From positions 1 through 64,000 of the forward strand of contig JAYWAL010000101.1 in NCBI GenBank assembly GCA_043782485.1: a stretch of DNA of 64,000 nt, in the 5' to 3' direction. The position numbers and the translations under genes are program-made. Shown piece after piece: positions 1 to 8,316 of the stretch; position 1 is the first letter of the stretch; each line of letters begins with the position of its first letter. The notes beneath the pieces were generated by a model. That model saw nothing but the letters and a program-made list of their open reading frames with translations, was not told where the DNA came from and ran no database searches. The DNA comes from JANXUC01 sp043782485. GTDB lineage: Bacteria; Acidobacteriota; Terriglobia; Terriglobales; Acidobacteriaceae.

Positions 1-924
1 CGAGAGCGTGAAGGCGTTCAAGCGGTAGTAAAGGTCTTCGCGCAGCATCTTGTTGGCCAGCGCTTCGGGAATGTTGATGTTGGTCGCGGCCAGAATGCGA
101 ACGTCCACCTTGATCACGGTGCGGCTGCCCAGCCGAGAGAATTGCTGGTCTTGCAGCACGTGCAGGAGCTTGGCCTGTAATTGCGGCGGCATTTCGCCAA
201 TTTCGTCGAGCAGAATCGTGCCCCGGTTACAGAGCTCGAATTTGCCGGGCTTGGGATGGGTCGCGCCGGTGAAGGCTCCCGCTTCGTAGCCAAACAGTTC
301 GCTTTCCAGCAAATCTCCGGGAACCGCGGCGCAGTTCACTTTTAGGAACGTGCGATGCGAGCGCGGAGACAGCTTGTGCACCAGCCGCGCCAACACTTCC
401 TTGCCGGTGCCGCTTTCGCCCAGCATCAGGACGGGAATATCCACGTTTGCGACCAAGGCGGCTTGGGCGCGAATCTTCTTCATGGCCGGGCTGGCGGCGA
501 CGAAGAACACGTCATCGCAAAGCTCTTCCACTTCACCGGCATACGCCATCTTTTTCGGCTCAATGCACTTTTCGATGACAGCGTCGAGCTCGGCCTTCTG
601 GAAGGGTTTGGTCAGGTAGTCGCTGGCGCCGAGGCGCATCGCCTGCACCACTTTGCGGGTATCGGTGACGCAGGAGAGCATGATGACTTTCACGCTGGGG
701 CGCAGGTGCCGCACTTGTTCCAAAGTTTGTAGGCCGTCGATCCCGGGCATCAGCAAGTCGAGCAAAACCAGGTCCGGCTCCGAGCCAGCCTTCAGCAGTT
801 CAATGGCTTCCTCGCCGGTGCAGGCCGTTTCCACGTTGAACTCGTCGAGTTCAAGCAAGGTCTTGATATACCGCAGCATGCCTGGTTCGTCATCGACCAG
901 CAGAATCTTTTTGGCTTGCTTCAT
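1..924 (-). CDS. Sigma-54-dependent response regulator (NtrC family), C-terminus cut by window edge
   Basis: The frame starts at ATG 924 and stays open to base 1, giving 308 residues. A receiver domain (about 1-120) has acidic residues D11/D12, phosphoacceptor D56 in a LLDLLMP context and K106. An AAA+ domain follows, with Walker A GESGTGKE at 169-176, an intact sigma-54-contacting GAFTGA at 216-221 and Walker B ILLDE near 237-241. The DNA-binding Fis domain should lie beyond the edge. The start overlaps the kinase stop as ATGA, so the two are translationally coupled and form a two-component pair. By family it should bind distal sites and activate sigma-54 promoters. PEP-CTERM loci often carry such a regulator (PrsR type), making it a candidate reader of the palindromes listed below; that link is inference. 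Confidence 0.95.
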   Translation of the reverse strand, partial: MKQAKKILLVDDEPGMLRYIKTLLELDEFNVETACTGEEAIELLKAGSEPDLVLLDLLMPGIDGLQTLEQVRHLRPSVKVIMLSCVTDTRKVVQAMRLGASDYLTKPFQKAELDAVIEKCIEPKKMAYAGEVEELCDDVFFVAASPAMKKIRAQAALVANVDIPVLMLGESGTGKEVLARLVHKLSPRSHRTFLKVNCAAVPGDLLESELFGYEAGAFTGATHPKPGKFELCNRGTILLDEIGEMPPQLQAKLLHVLQDQQFSRLGSRTVIKVDVRILAATNINIPEALANKMLREDLYYRLNAFTLS

Positions 925-1904
925 TGCTTGGGTCCTCTATTCAGATCGCGGTTCGAATCTTGGTTGGGGTTGCGTCGTAAATCCAACGGACTGGATGGGG
1001 CCAGGGGAATCAGGAAGCTGAACTTGCAGCCAGTTCCAGCATCGCTCTCCACCCAAACCTTGCCGCCAAACGCACTCACAAAACGGCGCACGATGGCCAA
1101 GCCGAGTCCCGTGCCTTCGATTTCCACGCCGTTTTTCGGAATACGGAAAAAATCATCGAACACTTCCAAATGGAATTCCGGTCCAATGCCCGGGCCAGTG
1201 TCCGCCACGCTCACCTTGACGGCGTTGGGCGCGGAAAGCGACCTTTGCCGCCGGTCGTTGGGAAAGCTGGAAGGCTGCGTTGAACGGCGGTCCCACATGT
1301 AGGGGTCGGCATGCAGCCAGACCGTTCCGCCCGTTGGCGTGAACTTGCAGGCGTTGTCCAACAGGTTGGAAATTACGCGCTGGACTTTGGGCGCGTCGAA
1401 AGGAAACGTGCCGATCTTTTCGTTGGCCAGAAAGTAGAGGGCCAGGCCCTTTTCCTGAAAACGCGGCGACCACAGACTACAGACTTCACCCAGGCTTTCG
1501 TTCAGATCGCCCATCTCGAAGCGGAGTTGCATTTCGCCGGTTTCTAAAACGCTGTAGGTGAGGAAGTCCTGGATAAAATTCTGCAAACGCTTGCAGCTGG
1601 AGGCCATGTCGCCCAGTACTTCGCGTTGGCGGTCGTTGAGCGCGCCCAGTTTCTCGCCCTGCAAGACGCCAACGTATCCGGAAATGATCGAGAGCGGCGT
1701 CTTCAAGTCGTGCGCCGCCGAGGCCAGGGACGTGGTGCAACGCTGGTAGCGTTCCCGCAGGCGCTCAAACTGCTCAAGAATGTCGGCGGGAGAGTCCTTG
1801 GTGACGCCGGGAGCGACGGGCTGCTGACGGGCGGCAGTCTTCGCCGTCGCGGAGTCAGCGGAAGAAACGGCATTCTTGGGCGTCGGAGACATGGTTTTGG
1901 GCAA
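921..1904 (-). CDS. Cytoplasmic sensor histidine kinase, partner of the adjacent sigma-54 response regulator
   Basis: A protein of 327 residues. A low-complexity N-terminus of about 40 residues leads into a helical stretch and a HisKA domain with phosphoacceptor H65 in HDLKTP. The HATPase part has an N box (SNLLDNACKF), G1 (ADTGPGIG), an F-box-like FDDFF and G2 (GTGLGLAIVRR). No transmembrane segment, PAS or GAF domain is visible, so the signal must be cytosolic or come through a partner. It does not look like the membrane-bound PrsK kinase of classical PEP-CTERM systems. The start could be ATG 1904 or the internal ATG 12 bases downstream. The C-terminus overlaps the regulator start by ATGA. 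Confidence 0.93.
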   Translation of the reverse strand: MPKTMSPTPKNAVSSADSATAKTAARQQPVAPGVTKDSPADILEQFERLRERYQRCTTSLASAAHDLKTPLSIISGYVGVLQGEKLGALNDRQREVLGDMASSCKRLQNFIQDFLTYSVLETGEMQLRFEMGDLNESLGEVCSLWSPRFQEKGLALYFLANEKIGTFPFDAPKVQRVISNLLDNACKFTPTGGTVWLHADPYMWDRRSTQPSSFPNDRRQRSLSAPNAVKVSVADTGPGIGPEFHLEVFDDFFRIPKNGVEIEGTGLGLAIVRRFVSAFGGKVWVESDAGTGCKFSFLIPLAPSSPLDLRRNPNQDSNRDLNRGPKQ

Positions 1905-2266
1905 CAGTCGAACGAGGGGAGGAACTGCAAAATCACAGCATTGGGGGTGAGCTGGATTAAGTTGATGGTAGGGCGACCCGCGTGCCTATGTCAACGCAAA
2001 ACTGACAGAAATTTCCCTAGAAACTGAAAAACATTGCACACTATTGACCCTGGCCGAGCGCAAAAACCGGAGGAATCGGTACGAAAGTCGGAGAAAACCG
2101 GGGCAAACGCGGAGGTCGGGGTGCGGCACAACCCTGATGGTAGCTCGCCTCTCTCAAAAGTAGACGCCAAAACGGGCAGGCATGTACTTCTCATTCAGCC
2201 GTACCCCTATTTTGGCCAGAAAGATGCCGGGTTGTAAGCGTAGGGTGGCCCTGCCGAGGGAAATAC
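1905..2266. other. Intergenic region between divergent kinase and PilZ genes
   Basis: About 360 bases without a convincing gene. It holds a single TGCACA half-site at 2035-2040 and, near its right end, a sigma-54-like promoter (separate entry). No RNA gene or strong hairpin was seen. Confidence 0.5.
2213..2228 (+). promoter_or_regulatory. Candidate sigma-54 promoter of the PilZ gene
   Basis: TGGCCAGAAAGATGCC has the required GG-N10-GC spacing, with TGGC at -24 and ATGC at -12. Transcription would start near 2238, leaving a leader of about 30 bases before the TTG start at 2267. GG-N10-GC alone is common by chance; the TGGC match and the neighbouring sigma-54 regulators raise the odds. Confidence 0.45.
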
Positions 2267-2656
2267 TTGAAACGTCCAACGCACAACCGGGAAAAGCGAA
2301 AGTGGCACCGCCTGCCGTTAGCCCTCCCCGTTTTTCTGCGCAGCGTCGGCGCGGACGGCAGGGAGACCCTGGAGTTCGCCACCGGCCTCAACGTGAGCGC
2401 TGGGGGCATCCTGGTGGCAACGCGGCGTGCTCTGCCGCTGTCTCTGCGTACCCTTCTGGAGATCCCCGTGGCGCCCTTCGCCCTGCCCGCCCAGGCCCCG
2501 AAGACGACCCGCAAGTTGGAAGCGAAAGTGGTGCGCGTAGTGCACGGCGAGGAGTTTCACCTGATCGGCATGCGTTTCCAGCGGCCCATGACTTCGACGA
2601 CGATTCGGCGATCCCCCCAAAAGGCCATGGCTAGGAAGCGCTCCTCCACAGTGTGA
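2267..2656 (+). CDS. PilZ domain protein (candidate c-di-GMP receptor)
   Basis: 129 residues from a TTG start at 2267, with CGAGGG about ten bases upstream; no better ATG precedes the domain. The arginine-rich N-terminus (KRKWHRLPL) followed by NVSAGGILV near residue 42 fits the RxxxR and (D/N)xSxxG motifs of PilZ domains, although the first motif is degenerate, so c-di-GMP binding is not certain. The rest is the short beta-barrel with the closing MRFQ-type strand and a basic tail. It is a single-domain cytoplasmic protein next to sigma-54 regulators of a polysaccharide locus, which suggests a c-di-GMP link to exopolysaccharide output; this is inference. Confidence 0.75.
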   Translation: MKRPTHNREKRKWHRLPLALPVFLRSVGADGRETLEFATGLNVSAGGILVATRRALPLSLRTLLEIPVAPFALPAQAPKTTRKLEAKVVRVVHGEEFHLIGMRFQRPMTSTTIRRSPQKAMARKRSSTV

Positions 2657-2791
2657 AAATGTTTTCATCTGTTTGCCCCAACCTGGGGTGAAAGCGCGCT
2701 AAGGGCCCTGGCCCCGAATTTTGTCCCACAATACCCACCTAAGCGAATAAAAATAAACAAGTTACGTTTGTTTGCCTCGGGTGAACTTGTG

Positions 2792-2818
2792 TGTGCAAAC
2801 TTTGGCGCATCAGGTGCT
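2792..2818 (+). promoter_or_regulatory. Sigma-54-like promoter (2803-2818) overlapped by a degenerate palindrome (2792-2809)
   Basis: TGGCGCATCAGGTGCT at 2803-2818 has GG and GC at the exact -24/-12 spacing. The 18 bases at 2792-2809 read TGTGCA-N6-GGCGCA, 10 of 12 matches to the recurring palindrome, so its right arm lies on the -24 element. A regulator bound here would block rather than activate. The promoter sits inside the longest possible reading frame, which supports ATG 2843 as the true start of the downstream gene. Confidence 0.5.
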
Positions 2819-2842
2819 CTACTTAGACTGCGGACCATAAAA

Positions 2843-3913
2843 ATGCGCACATCAGTGACAAATCCTGGCAGTCCTCTGATTCAAAGTGTCGGTGAGATCC
2901 CACCGGACTCCGTTGTATTTGGACAGACGGAAGCCATGCGCCACCTTCGCGAACGTCTGGAGAAGATCTCTGGGGCCAACGTCCCGGTGCTGATCCAGGG
3001 TGAAAGCGGTACGGGCAAAGACATTATTGCGCGCATGGTGCACCAGCTATCTCCCTGGCGCACAGGGCCTTACGTAAAGGTGAACTGCCCGGCGATCCCT
3101 GGCACCCTGCTCGAGAGCGAACTGTTCGGCTACGAAAAAGGCGCATTTACGGGTGCCTTCGGGACCAAGCCTGGTCGGGTTGAGATGGCCCACCGCGGGA
3201 CGCTGTTTCTGGACGAAATTTCCGAGCTGGACTCGTCTTTACAGGCTAAGTTGTTGCAATTGCTACAGGATGGCCAGTTTTGCCGCATTGGTGCCCAGGA
3301 AGATAAAAAGGTGGAAGTGCGCGTTGTCTGCGCCACCAACCGCAAGCTGGAGGATGAAATCCAGGCCGGCACTTTCCGCGAGGATCTGTTTTACCGCATT
3401 GCTGTGGTGAACCTGCAAATGCCCTCGCTGCGCGAGCGCAGGGCCGACCTGCCAGCCCTGATCGACTACTTCCTGGAGCACTACAACCAGAAGTTCAACT
3501 GCCGCGCCAAGCCGCTTTCGGGCGAGATGATGGCCACGTTGAAGTCGTACCACTTCCCGGGAAACATCCGCGAACTGGAAAACATGATGAAGCGCTACGT
3601 GATCCTCGGTAGCGAAGAGGCGATCACGGGCGACCTGGTGCCGCATGAGCCGGAATTGTTTACGGCAGAGATTTCGATTGAAGGCCCGATCTCGTTGAAA
3701 AAGTTGACCCGGCAGGCGGTGCAGGAGATGGAGCGGAAGATCATCCTGCGCGTGCTGCAACACCATCACTGGAATCGCAAAGCGGCGGCGAAGGCGTTGA
3801 ATATCAGCTACCGCGCGCTGCTGTATAAAATCCGCAACGCCGGGTTGCCGACGCGCCGGACTCAGCCACCGACGCCGCTTCCGGCTGGCACGCAGGTGGG
3901 GTCCGTCGAATAG
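2843..3913 (+). CDS. Sigma-54 activator without receiver domain (AAA+ plus Fis HTH)
   Basis: 356 residues from ATG 2843. The frame extends upstream to a TTG at 2768, but that extension contains the predicted promoter. After a roughly 25-residue N-terminus the AAA+ core begins at once: Walker A GESGTGKD 53-60, GAFTGA 100-105, Walker B LFLDE 121-125, sensor and arginine-finger region FREDLFYRI, and a C-terminal Fis-type helix-turn-helix (WNRKAAAKALNISYRALLYK). Without a receiver, activity is probably set by expression, a partner protein or oligomerisation. Its Fis domain closely resembles that of the gene at 12544. It probably activates the nearby PEP-CTERM and exopolysaccharide promoters (inference). 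Confidence 0.93.
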   Translation: MRTSVTNPGSPLIQSVGEIPPDSVVFGQTEAMRHLRERLEKISGANVPVLIQGESGTGKDIIARMVHQLSPWRTGPYVKVNCPAIPGTLLESELFGYEKGAFTGAFGTKPGRVEMAHRGTLFLDEISELDSSLQAKLLQLLQDGQFCRIGAQEDKKVEVRVVCATNRKLEDEIQAGTFREDLFYRIAVVNLQMPSLRERRADLPALIDYFLEHYNQKFNCRAKPLSGEMMATLKSYHFPGNIRELENMMKRYVILGSEEAITGDLVPHEPELFTAEISIEGPISLKKLTRQAVQEMERKIILRVLQHHHWNRKAAAKALNISYRALLYKIRNAGLPTRRTQPPTPLPAGTQVGSVE

Positions 3914-3935
3914 TCGCGCAGTGGATTGGTACAAA

Positions 3936-3953
3936 TGTGCAGAAGTTTGCACA
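3936..3953. promoter_or_regulatory. Perfect palindrome TGTGCA-N6-TGCACA upstream of the PEP-CTERM gene
   Basis: Both six-base arms match exactly, with spacer GAAGTT. It lies 63 bases upstream of a sigma-54-like promoter and 170 bases upstream of the PEP-CTERM start, a normal place for an NtrC-type activator site. The same palindrome recurs at 36696 (perfect) and 45927 (one mismatch). Confidence 0.65.
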
Positions 3954-4015
3954 CAGGAACCAACCTGCTTACCTGTAAGTCCCTCATTCCAAAAATAAAC
4001 AGTCATTTAACGTTT

Positions 4016-4031
4016 CGGGTAACCAATTGCA
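4016..4031 (+). promoter_or_regulatory. Candidate sigma-54 promoter of the PEP-CTERM gene
   Basis: CGGGTAACCAATTGCA has a perfect TTGCA -12 element, a weaker -24 element and correct GG-N10-GC spacing. The predicted transcript start near 4042 leaves a leader of about 80 bases before ATG 4123. Confidence 0.45.
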
Positions 4032-4122
4032 CGTTACTCTCAGACGGTAGCCCGTCATGCGCCAACTCACAAAGGCGTAGCGAGGCTAGAACGTCGTGTT
4101 TGGCCCTTTGGGAGGGTTGGAA

Positions 4123-4506
4123 ATGAGCAGGATTGTTTGGCTGGCTGCACTGTTGGTTGCACTGCCTGTGGCGTCAGGGGCGAGTAGCAGCGTAGATTTT
4201 CAGAGTTTTCAGGGTACGGCTGAATTTGGTGGCATTGTTTCGGCGCGAAGTTTCGGATCTTCCTACTCAAATAGTTCTTCCATTCACGCCCCTCTCACCT
4301 CTGGGACGGATCTTGGCCAGTTTGTATTGACGACGAGCGCTTGGAGCGATTCGAAGGTCGAAGCGCCCAAGTGCCAAACCTGCGTGCACTTTTCGGGGCG
4401 GGTGGTGGATATCGCGTTGCCCGTGCCGGAGCCGGGGACGCTTTCCCTGCTGGGTGCTGGGTTGGTGTGTCTGGCTGGGGTGATTCGCCGACGTAGTCGC
4501 GCCTAG
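4123..4506 (+). CDS. Small PEP-CTERM sorted surface protein
   Basis: 127 residues from ATG 4123, preceded by GGGAGGG at good spacing; an upstream in-frame start at 4096 would bury the signal peptide. The N-terminus is a signal peptide (hydrophobic to about residue 18). The last 27 residues (101-127) form a canonical PEP-CTERM tail: VPEPGT, a hydrophobic stretch, then IRRRSRA. The middle is serine-rich with a CQTC pair and no known fold. It should be exported, recognised at PEP by the exosortase encoded at 11294, and released or anchored with the exopolysaccharide. It is the only PEP-CTERM substrate recognised in this window. Confidence 0.9.
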   Translation: MSRIVWLAALLVALPVASGASSSVDFQSFQGTAEFGGIVSARSFGSSYSNSSSIHAPLTSGTDLGQFVLTTSAWSDSKVEAPKCQTCVHFSGRVVDIALPVPEPGTLSLLGAGLVCLAGVIRRRSRA

Positions 4507-5097
4507 TCGCTCGTGGTGAGTCTCGGAGTGTCAAATTCAGCGCCTGAAGTGGTTGCTGGAAAAGCCATCCTTCCTTCATCAACTCCCTCCCGCAGGGGCC
4601 AAAAATTCTAGTTCTGGATTCGCAATTCGAGTCGAAGGCCTGCTCTGCCGGACCGGTCCGTTTGAAGAGTTCCCTCAAAGTCTCGCCGTGTTGCGGCACC
4701 CAGAGCTGGCGGTTTTGCGCGTTTTTCTGTGGAGCGCGCTGAGTTGATGGGGGATGCGAGGCTGGACAGTCGGAAATTTGTAAGTCCAACATAATAAACA
4801 AAGTATCAAGCTGAGACGGTCCTCGGGCGGGTAAGTTTTGCACAGATAGAATAGAAAATTTACACTTCGCGTTCAACTTTACTGCTAGGCTAGTCACAAT
4901 CTTTTTGCCCGGTTCGTGGCAGTGGCGGCTCTGTCTTCGTCTGTCATCGATTTGTTTCGTTTATGCAACAAAGCCCGCGGCGTGATTCTTGATGAACCAG
5001 CGCGGTTTCGGGCTGAAGTGTCGCGCTCGGGATTTGAGATTTTGGAGCGCAAGGTTCGGCGCACTGTCGCAAATTCAGGAATTCAGGAGAATTGCCC
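4507..5097. other. Gene-free stretch before the FG-GAP genes
   Basis: Short open frames here have no recognisable product or ribosome-binding site. The only notable element is a TGCACA half-site at 4839-4844 preceded by AAGTTT, the same spacer and arm seen at 58509-58520. No sigma-54 spacing match was found between it and the gene at 5098. Confidence 0.45.
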
Positions 5098-6603
5098 ATG
5101 TTATTCACCAAGACATTTCGCGCGATGCTGATTCCGATCCTTGTGATCGCGGTCGCTTCGACGGTGTCCGCCGCCGCGACGACCCCGAAATTTGGAACTC
5201 GAGCGTTCTACGCAGTCGATTCCAGGGCGAGGGAGGCGAGGAGTGTGGATGTGAACGGCGACGGCAAGGCTGATCTGGTGGTGGTAAATCTCCAGGGGGC
5301 GGTAACCGTATACCTGGGCAACGGGGATGGAACGTTCAATCTCCCGGTGGACTATCCCGCGGGCGGTCCGAATGCCCAGTCCTTGGCGGTTGGGGACGTT
5401 AACGGTGATGGCAAGGCGGACTTGATGGTCACGAACACCTGTGCGCTGGCCACGACTTGCGGTAACGGCGACGTGGCTGTGCTAATCGGTAATGGCGACG
5501 GCAGTTTTCAGCCTCCAGTCACCTACGACACAGGCGGAATGACAGCGACGCGGGTGATTGCCCGTGATGTAGATAAGGATGGCAAGCTCGACTTGCTGGT
5601 GGTGAACTCCTCGTCGTCCTCGGTGGGGGTTCTGCTGGGTAACGGCGACGGCACCTTTCGGGCAGCGGTAACCTATGCAGCAGCTGGAGGGACTCCGCAG
5701 GATTTGGCGGTGGCGGATATGGATAAGGACGGCAAGCTGGACTTGGTGGTGGCTACGTCTTGCGATTTTCTCACCCTCTGCGGGGTGGATGTTCTGCTCG
5801 GAAATGGCGACGGCACATTTCGAGCCGCCGTATTACGCGGTGCCGTGAGCATGGGTGGCGTCAGCCTGCGGGTGGCCGACTTCAATGGAGATAAGAAACC
5901 TGACGTGGCGATGTCGACGTATGACTCCACGCCCGTCCATTCTTCCATTGGAGTCTTTTTAGGTAACGGCGACGGAACGTTGCGACCTGTCGTGCAGTAT
6001 AGCGTTGGGGGATTGGCCAACCAGACGATTGGCTACCTGGCGGTTGGAGATGTGAACGGTGACGGCGCGATCGATATGATGGTGTCTACGCGGTGCAATC
6101 CGTACCTTTACGGTTGCATTGATGACAAGATCGGACTACTGCTGGGCAACGGCGACGGAACGTTCCAGGCCTCTCTGCCTTTTTACACAGGACGCATCGG
6201 TCCCGCCGAAGTGACGTTGACGGATCTAAACGGCGACGGGAAACCTGACATGGTAGTGCCTTGCTCCGGCAACCACAACAATCCAGCGTTGTCCGTGAGG
6301 TTGAACACCACCCAAGCGACACCGCAGACCGCGCTGGTCTCGAGCCAGAATCCCGCGCCCGTGAACTTTACGGTGACGTTAACAGCGACCGTGAGCGGGC
6401 TTTATGCGGGGAAGACGACAGGGTCGGTGTCGTTTAAGCAAGGTCCCGCGCTGTTGGGCACAGTGCCCGTGGTGGGTGGCAAGGCGAAGTTGGACCACAT
6501 CTTTTTCAAGCCGGGGAGTTTTGCTCTTACCGCAGTGTTCCTGGGCGACCATAACAACTTGAAGAGCCCTTCGGCGGTGCTAACGCAGGTGGTGATGCCG
6601 TAG
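5098..6603 (+). CDS. Secreted FG-GAP (VCBS) repeat protein with C-terminal Ig-like domain
   Basis: 501 residues from ATG 5098; AGGAG at 5085-5089 is eight bases upstream and excludes the TTG six bases earlier. A signal peptide ends near AAA at residues 24-26. About seven FG-GAP repeats follow, each with a DxNGDGxxD calcium-binding-type loop and a YLGNGDGTF-like turn, forming an integrin-alpha-like beta-propeller. The last 95 residues resemble a bacterial Ig-like repeat (TLTATVSGLYAGKTTGSV). No PEP-CTERM tail or lipobox is present, so it is probably secreted or held on the surface non-covalently. It is a tandem paralogue of the next gene. The ligand is unknown. Confidence 0.88.
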   Translation: MLFTKTFRAMLIPILVIAVASTVSAAATTPKFGTRAFYAVDSRAREARSVDVNGDGKADLVVVNLQGAVTVYLGNGDGTFNLPVDYPAGGPNAQSLAVGDVNGDGKADLMVTNTCALATTCGNGDVAVLIGNGDGSFQPPVTYDTGGMTATRVIARDVDKDGKLDLLVVNSSSSSVGVLLGNGDGTFRAAVTYAAAGGTPQDLAVADMDKDGKLDLVVATSCDFLTLCGVDVLLGNGDGTFRAAVLRGAVSMGGVSLRVADFNGDKKPDVAMSTYDSTPVHSSIGVFLGNGDGTLRPVVQYSVGGLANQTIGYLAVGDVNGDGAIDMMVSTRCNPYLYGCIDDKIGLLLGNGDGTFQASLPFYTGRIGPAEVTLTDLNGDGKPDMVVPCSGNHNNPALSVRLNTTQATPQTALVSSQNPAPVNFTVTLTATVSGLYAGKTTGSVSFKQGPALLGTVPVVGGKAKLDHIFFKPGSFALTAVFLGDHNNLKSPSAVLTQVVMP

Positions 6604-6654
6604 AGCCGGGTTTCATAATTTTGCGATCTTAGAACGAAAGAGAGAAAATCGTAT

Positions 6655-8244
6655 ATGACGGCGAAAATGCTGGTGCTGGTTTTGATATTGGCCGCGATGA
6701 CTTTAGCACAGGCGCAAGGGAACAGTTTTGCGCCAGGGAAGCATTTCCAAGCGAGAGCTGCGGTGGTCTCCTCACCGCAGACCGGGGTCATTTTTGCCAA
6801 GCCCGTTTCGTATAGTCCGGGCGGTACTGACCTGGGCGGCATTGCGCTGGCCGACGTGAACGGAGATGGCAAGCTGGATACCATCGTGGTGAGCAATTCC
6901 GAAAATTCGGTGGGCGTGATGTTGGGGAGCAGCGGCGGAGCGCTTGGATCGGTGGCGAAGTATGACTCCGGAGGCTTGAACCCGGTGGCCGTGGCCGTGG
7001 GCGACGTCAACGGGGACGGCAAGCCGGACATTTTAGTGACCAACCAGTGTATGGATGCGGCTTGCGCGTTCAGCTCGGTCGCCGTGCTGCTGGGCAATGG
7101 GAACGGAACCTTCCACGCAGCGATGCCGATGGGCGCTGGTGGACTCTATGCGCGGTCGGTGGTGTTAGGGGATGTGAACGGGGACCACAAGACGGATCTG
7201 CTGGTTCTGAACTCCTGTGTGAGTTCGACGAACTGCGCAAACGGAACGATTGGCGTGTTCCAAGGGAACGGCAATGGCACGTTCCAAGCGCTGGCTCCTA
7301 TCGTGATCAATCCGGTGAGCGGAACGTCGTTCCTGGCTGCGACGGACTTGAACGGAGACGGGAAGCTGGACCTGCTGCTGGCGCGGGAGTGTACCAGCAA
7401 CATTGGCAATTGCACGGGTGCCGTGGACGTGCTGCTGGGTCAGGGCAATGGCACGTTTACAGCGCCGGTGTCTTACAGTTCGAGCTCGCCCCATGTGCGA
7501 TCCCTGGCCGTTGCGGACGTGAATGGCGATGGTAAGCAAGATGTGTTGTTAGCGGAACAGTTGGCCGGGCGCACCATCGGTGCGGTGGCTGTGTTGCTGG
7601 GCAAGGGAGATGGTACGTTAGGCGCGGCCCAGCTATTCCAAGTTGCGGGGGGCGGAGGGGCAACCTACGTGAGCGCAGCCGACGTCAACGGCGACGGAAC
7701 GCTGGATTTGATCGCGCTTTCCTGCAATCAATCTCAGTGCCCGACGAAGCCCAGGGTGTTCGTTTTGCTGGGCCACGGGGACGGGACCTTTCAGCCAGCC
7801 GCGCCAGTTGCCTATGACACGGGAGGGGCGCCGTTTTTTCGCTCGGCCGCGGCGGGGGATGTGAACGGGGACGGCAAGCCGGATCTGGTGGTGGCGAATA
7901 CGACTTTTCAGCCGGTTGCGTCTACCTCGGTGACGGTGCTGTTGAACATCTTTAAGACGAAGACGACAACGATTGCGGCGTCGAATCTGAACCCAGCAGC
8001 CGTGGGCCAGACCGTGAAACTGACGGCCACCGTGGCGGGCTTGTACGCGGGGAAGACGACCGGATCGGTGACGTTTCAACAGAACGGCGCGTTGCTGGGC
8101 ACGGCAAATGTGGTTGCTGGGAGCGCGAGCATCAACCATGTTTTTCCCAAAAACGGAACGTTTCCGATTGTGGCGAAGTTTGTGGGAGACGGAAACAGCA
8201 AAGCCAGTGTCGCGGCTACGCTATCGCAGGTGGTGACGCCGTAA
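6655..8244 (+). CDS. Secreted FG-GAP (VCBS) repeat protein, tandem paralogue
   Basis: 529 residues with a signal peptide ending at AQAQG (about residue 22). The architecture matches the upstream gene: six to seven FG-GAP repeats (DVNGDGKLD, LGNGNGTF) and a C-terminal Ig-like domain (TVAGLYAGKTTGSV) almost identical to its neighbour's. The 51-base gap suggests cotranscription after a tandem duplication. The gene converges on the TPR lipoprotein gene across a hairpin. The likely role is an extracellular binding or matrix protein. The ribosome-binding site is weak (AGAGAGA). Confidence 0.88.
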   Translation: MTAKMLVLVLILAAMTLAQAQGNSFAPGKHFQARAAVVSSPQTGVIFAKPVSYSPGGTDLGGIALADVNGDGKLDTIVVSNSENSVGVMLGSSGGALGSVAKYDSGGLNPVAVAVGDVNGDGKPDILVTNQCMDAACAFSSVAVLLGNGNGTFHAAMPMGAGGLYARSVVLGDVNGDHKTDLLVLNSCVSSTNCANGTIGVFQGNGNGTFQALAPIVINPVSGTSFLAATDLNGDGKLDLLLARECTSNIGNCTGAVDVLLGQGNGTFTAPVSYSSSSPHVRSLAVADVNGDGKQDVLLAEQLAGRTIGAVAVLLGKGDGTLGAAQLFQVAGGGGATYVSAADVNGDGTLDLIALSCNQSQCPTKPRVFVLLGHGDGTFQPAAPVAYDTGGAPFFRSAAAGDVNGDGKPDLVVANTTFQPVASTSVTVLLNIFKTKTTTIAASNLNPAAVGQTVKLTATVAGLYAGKTTGSVTFQQNGALLGTANVVAGSASINHVFPKNGTFPIVAKFVGDGNSKASVAATLSQVVTP

Positions 8245-8256
8245 ATGTACTGTCGG

Positions 8257-8293
8257 GGAGCGCCCGTTTGCTTGTGCGGGAGGGGGCGCTTCC
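8257..8293. terminator. Hairpin between convergent FG-GAP and TPR genes
   Basis: GGAGCGCCC at 8257-8265 pairs with GGGCGCTTCC at 8284-8293, with an inner CCCG/CGGG pairing in the loop. It lies in the 72-base gap between two converging genes and could end transcription both ways. There is only a short T-run on the plus side. Confidence 0.5.
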
Positions 8294-8316
8294 AGGTTTT
8301 CCACAACTCAGCTTTC

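Noticed and set aside
4916..5273. Short open frames before the first FG-GAP gene
   Set aside because: They overlap the FG-GAP start in other frames and lack ribosome-binding sites or recognisable content.
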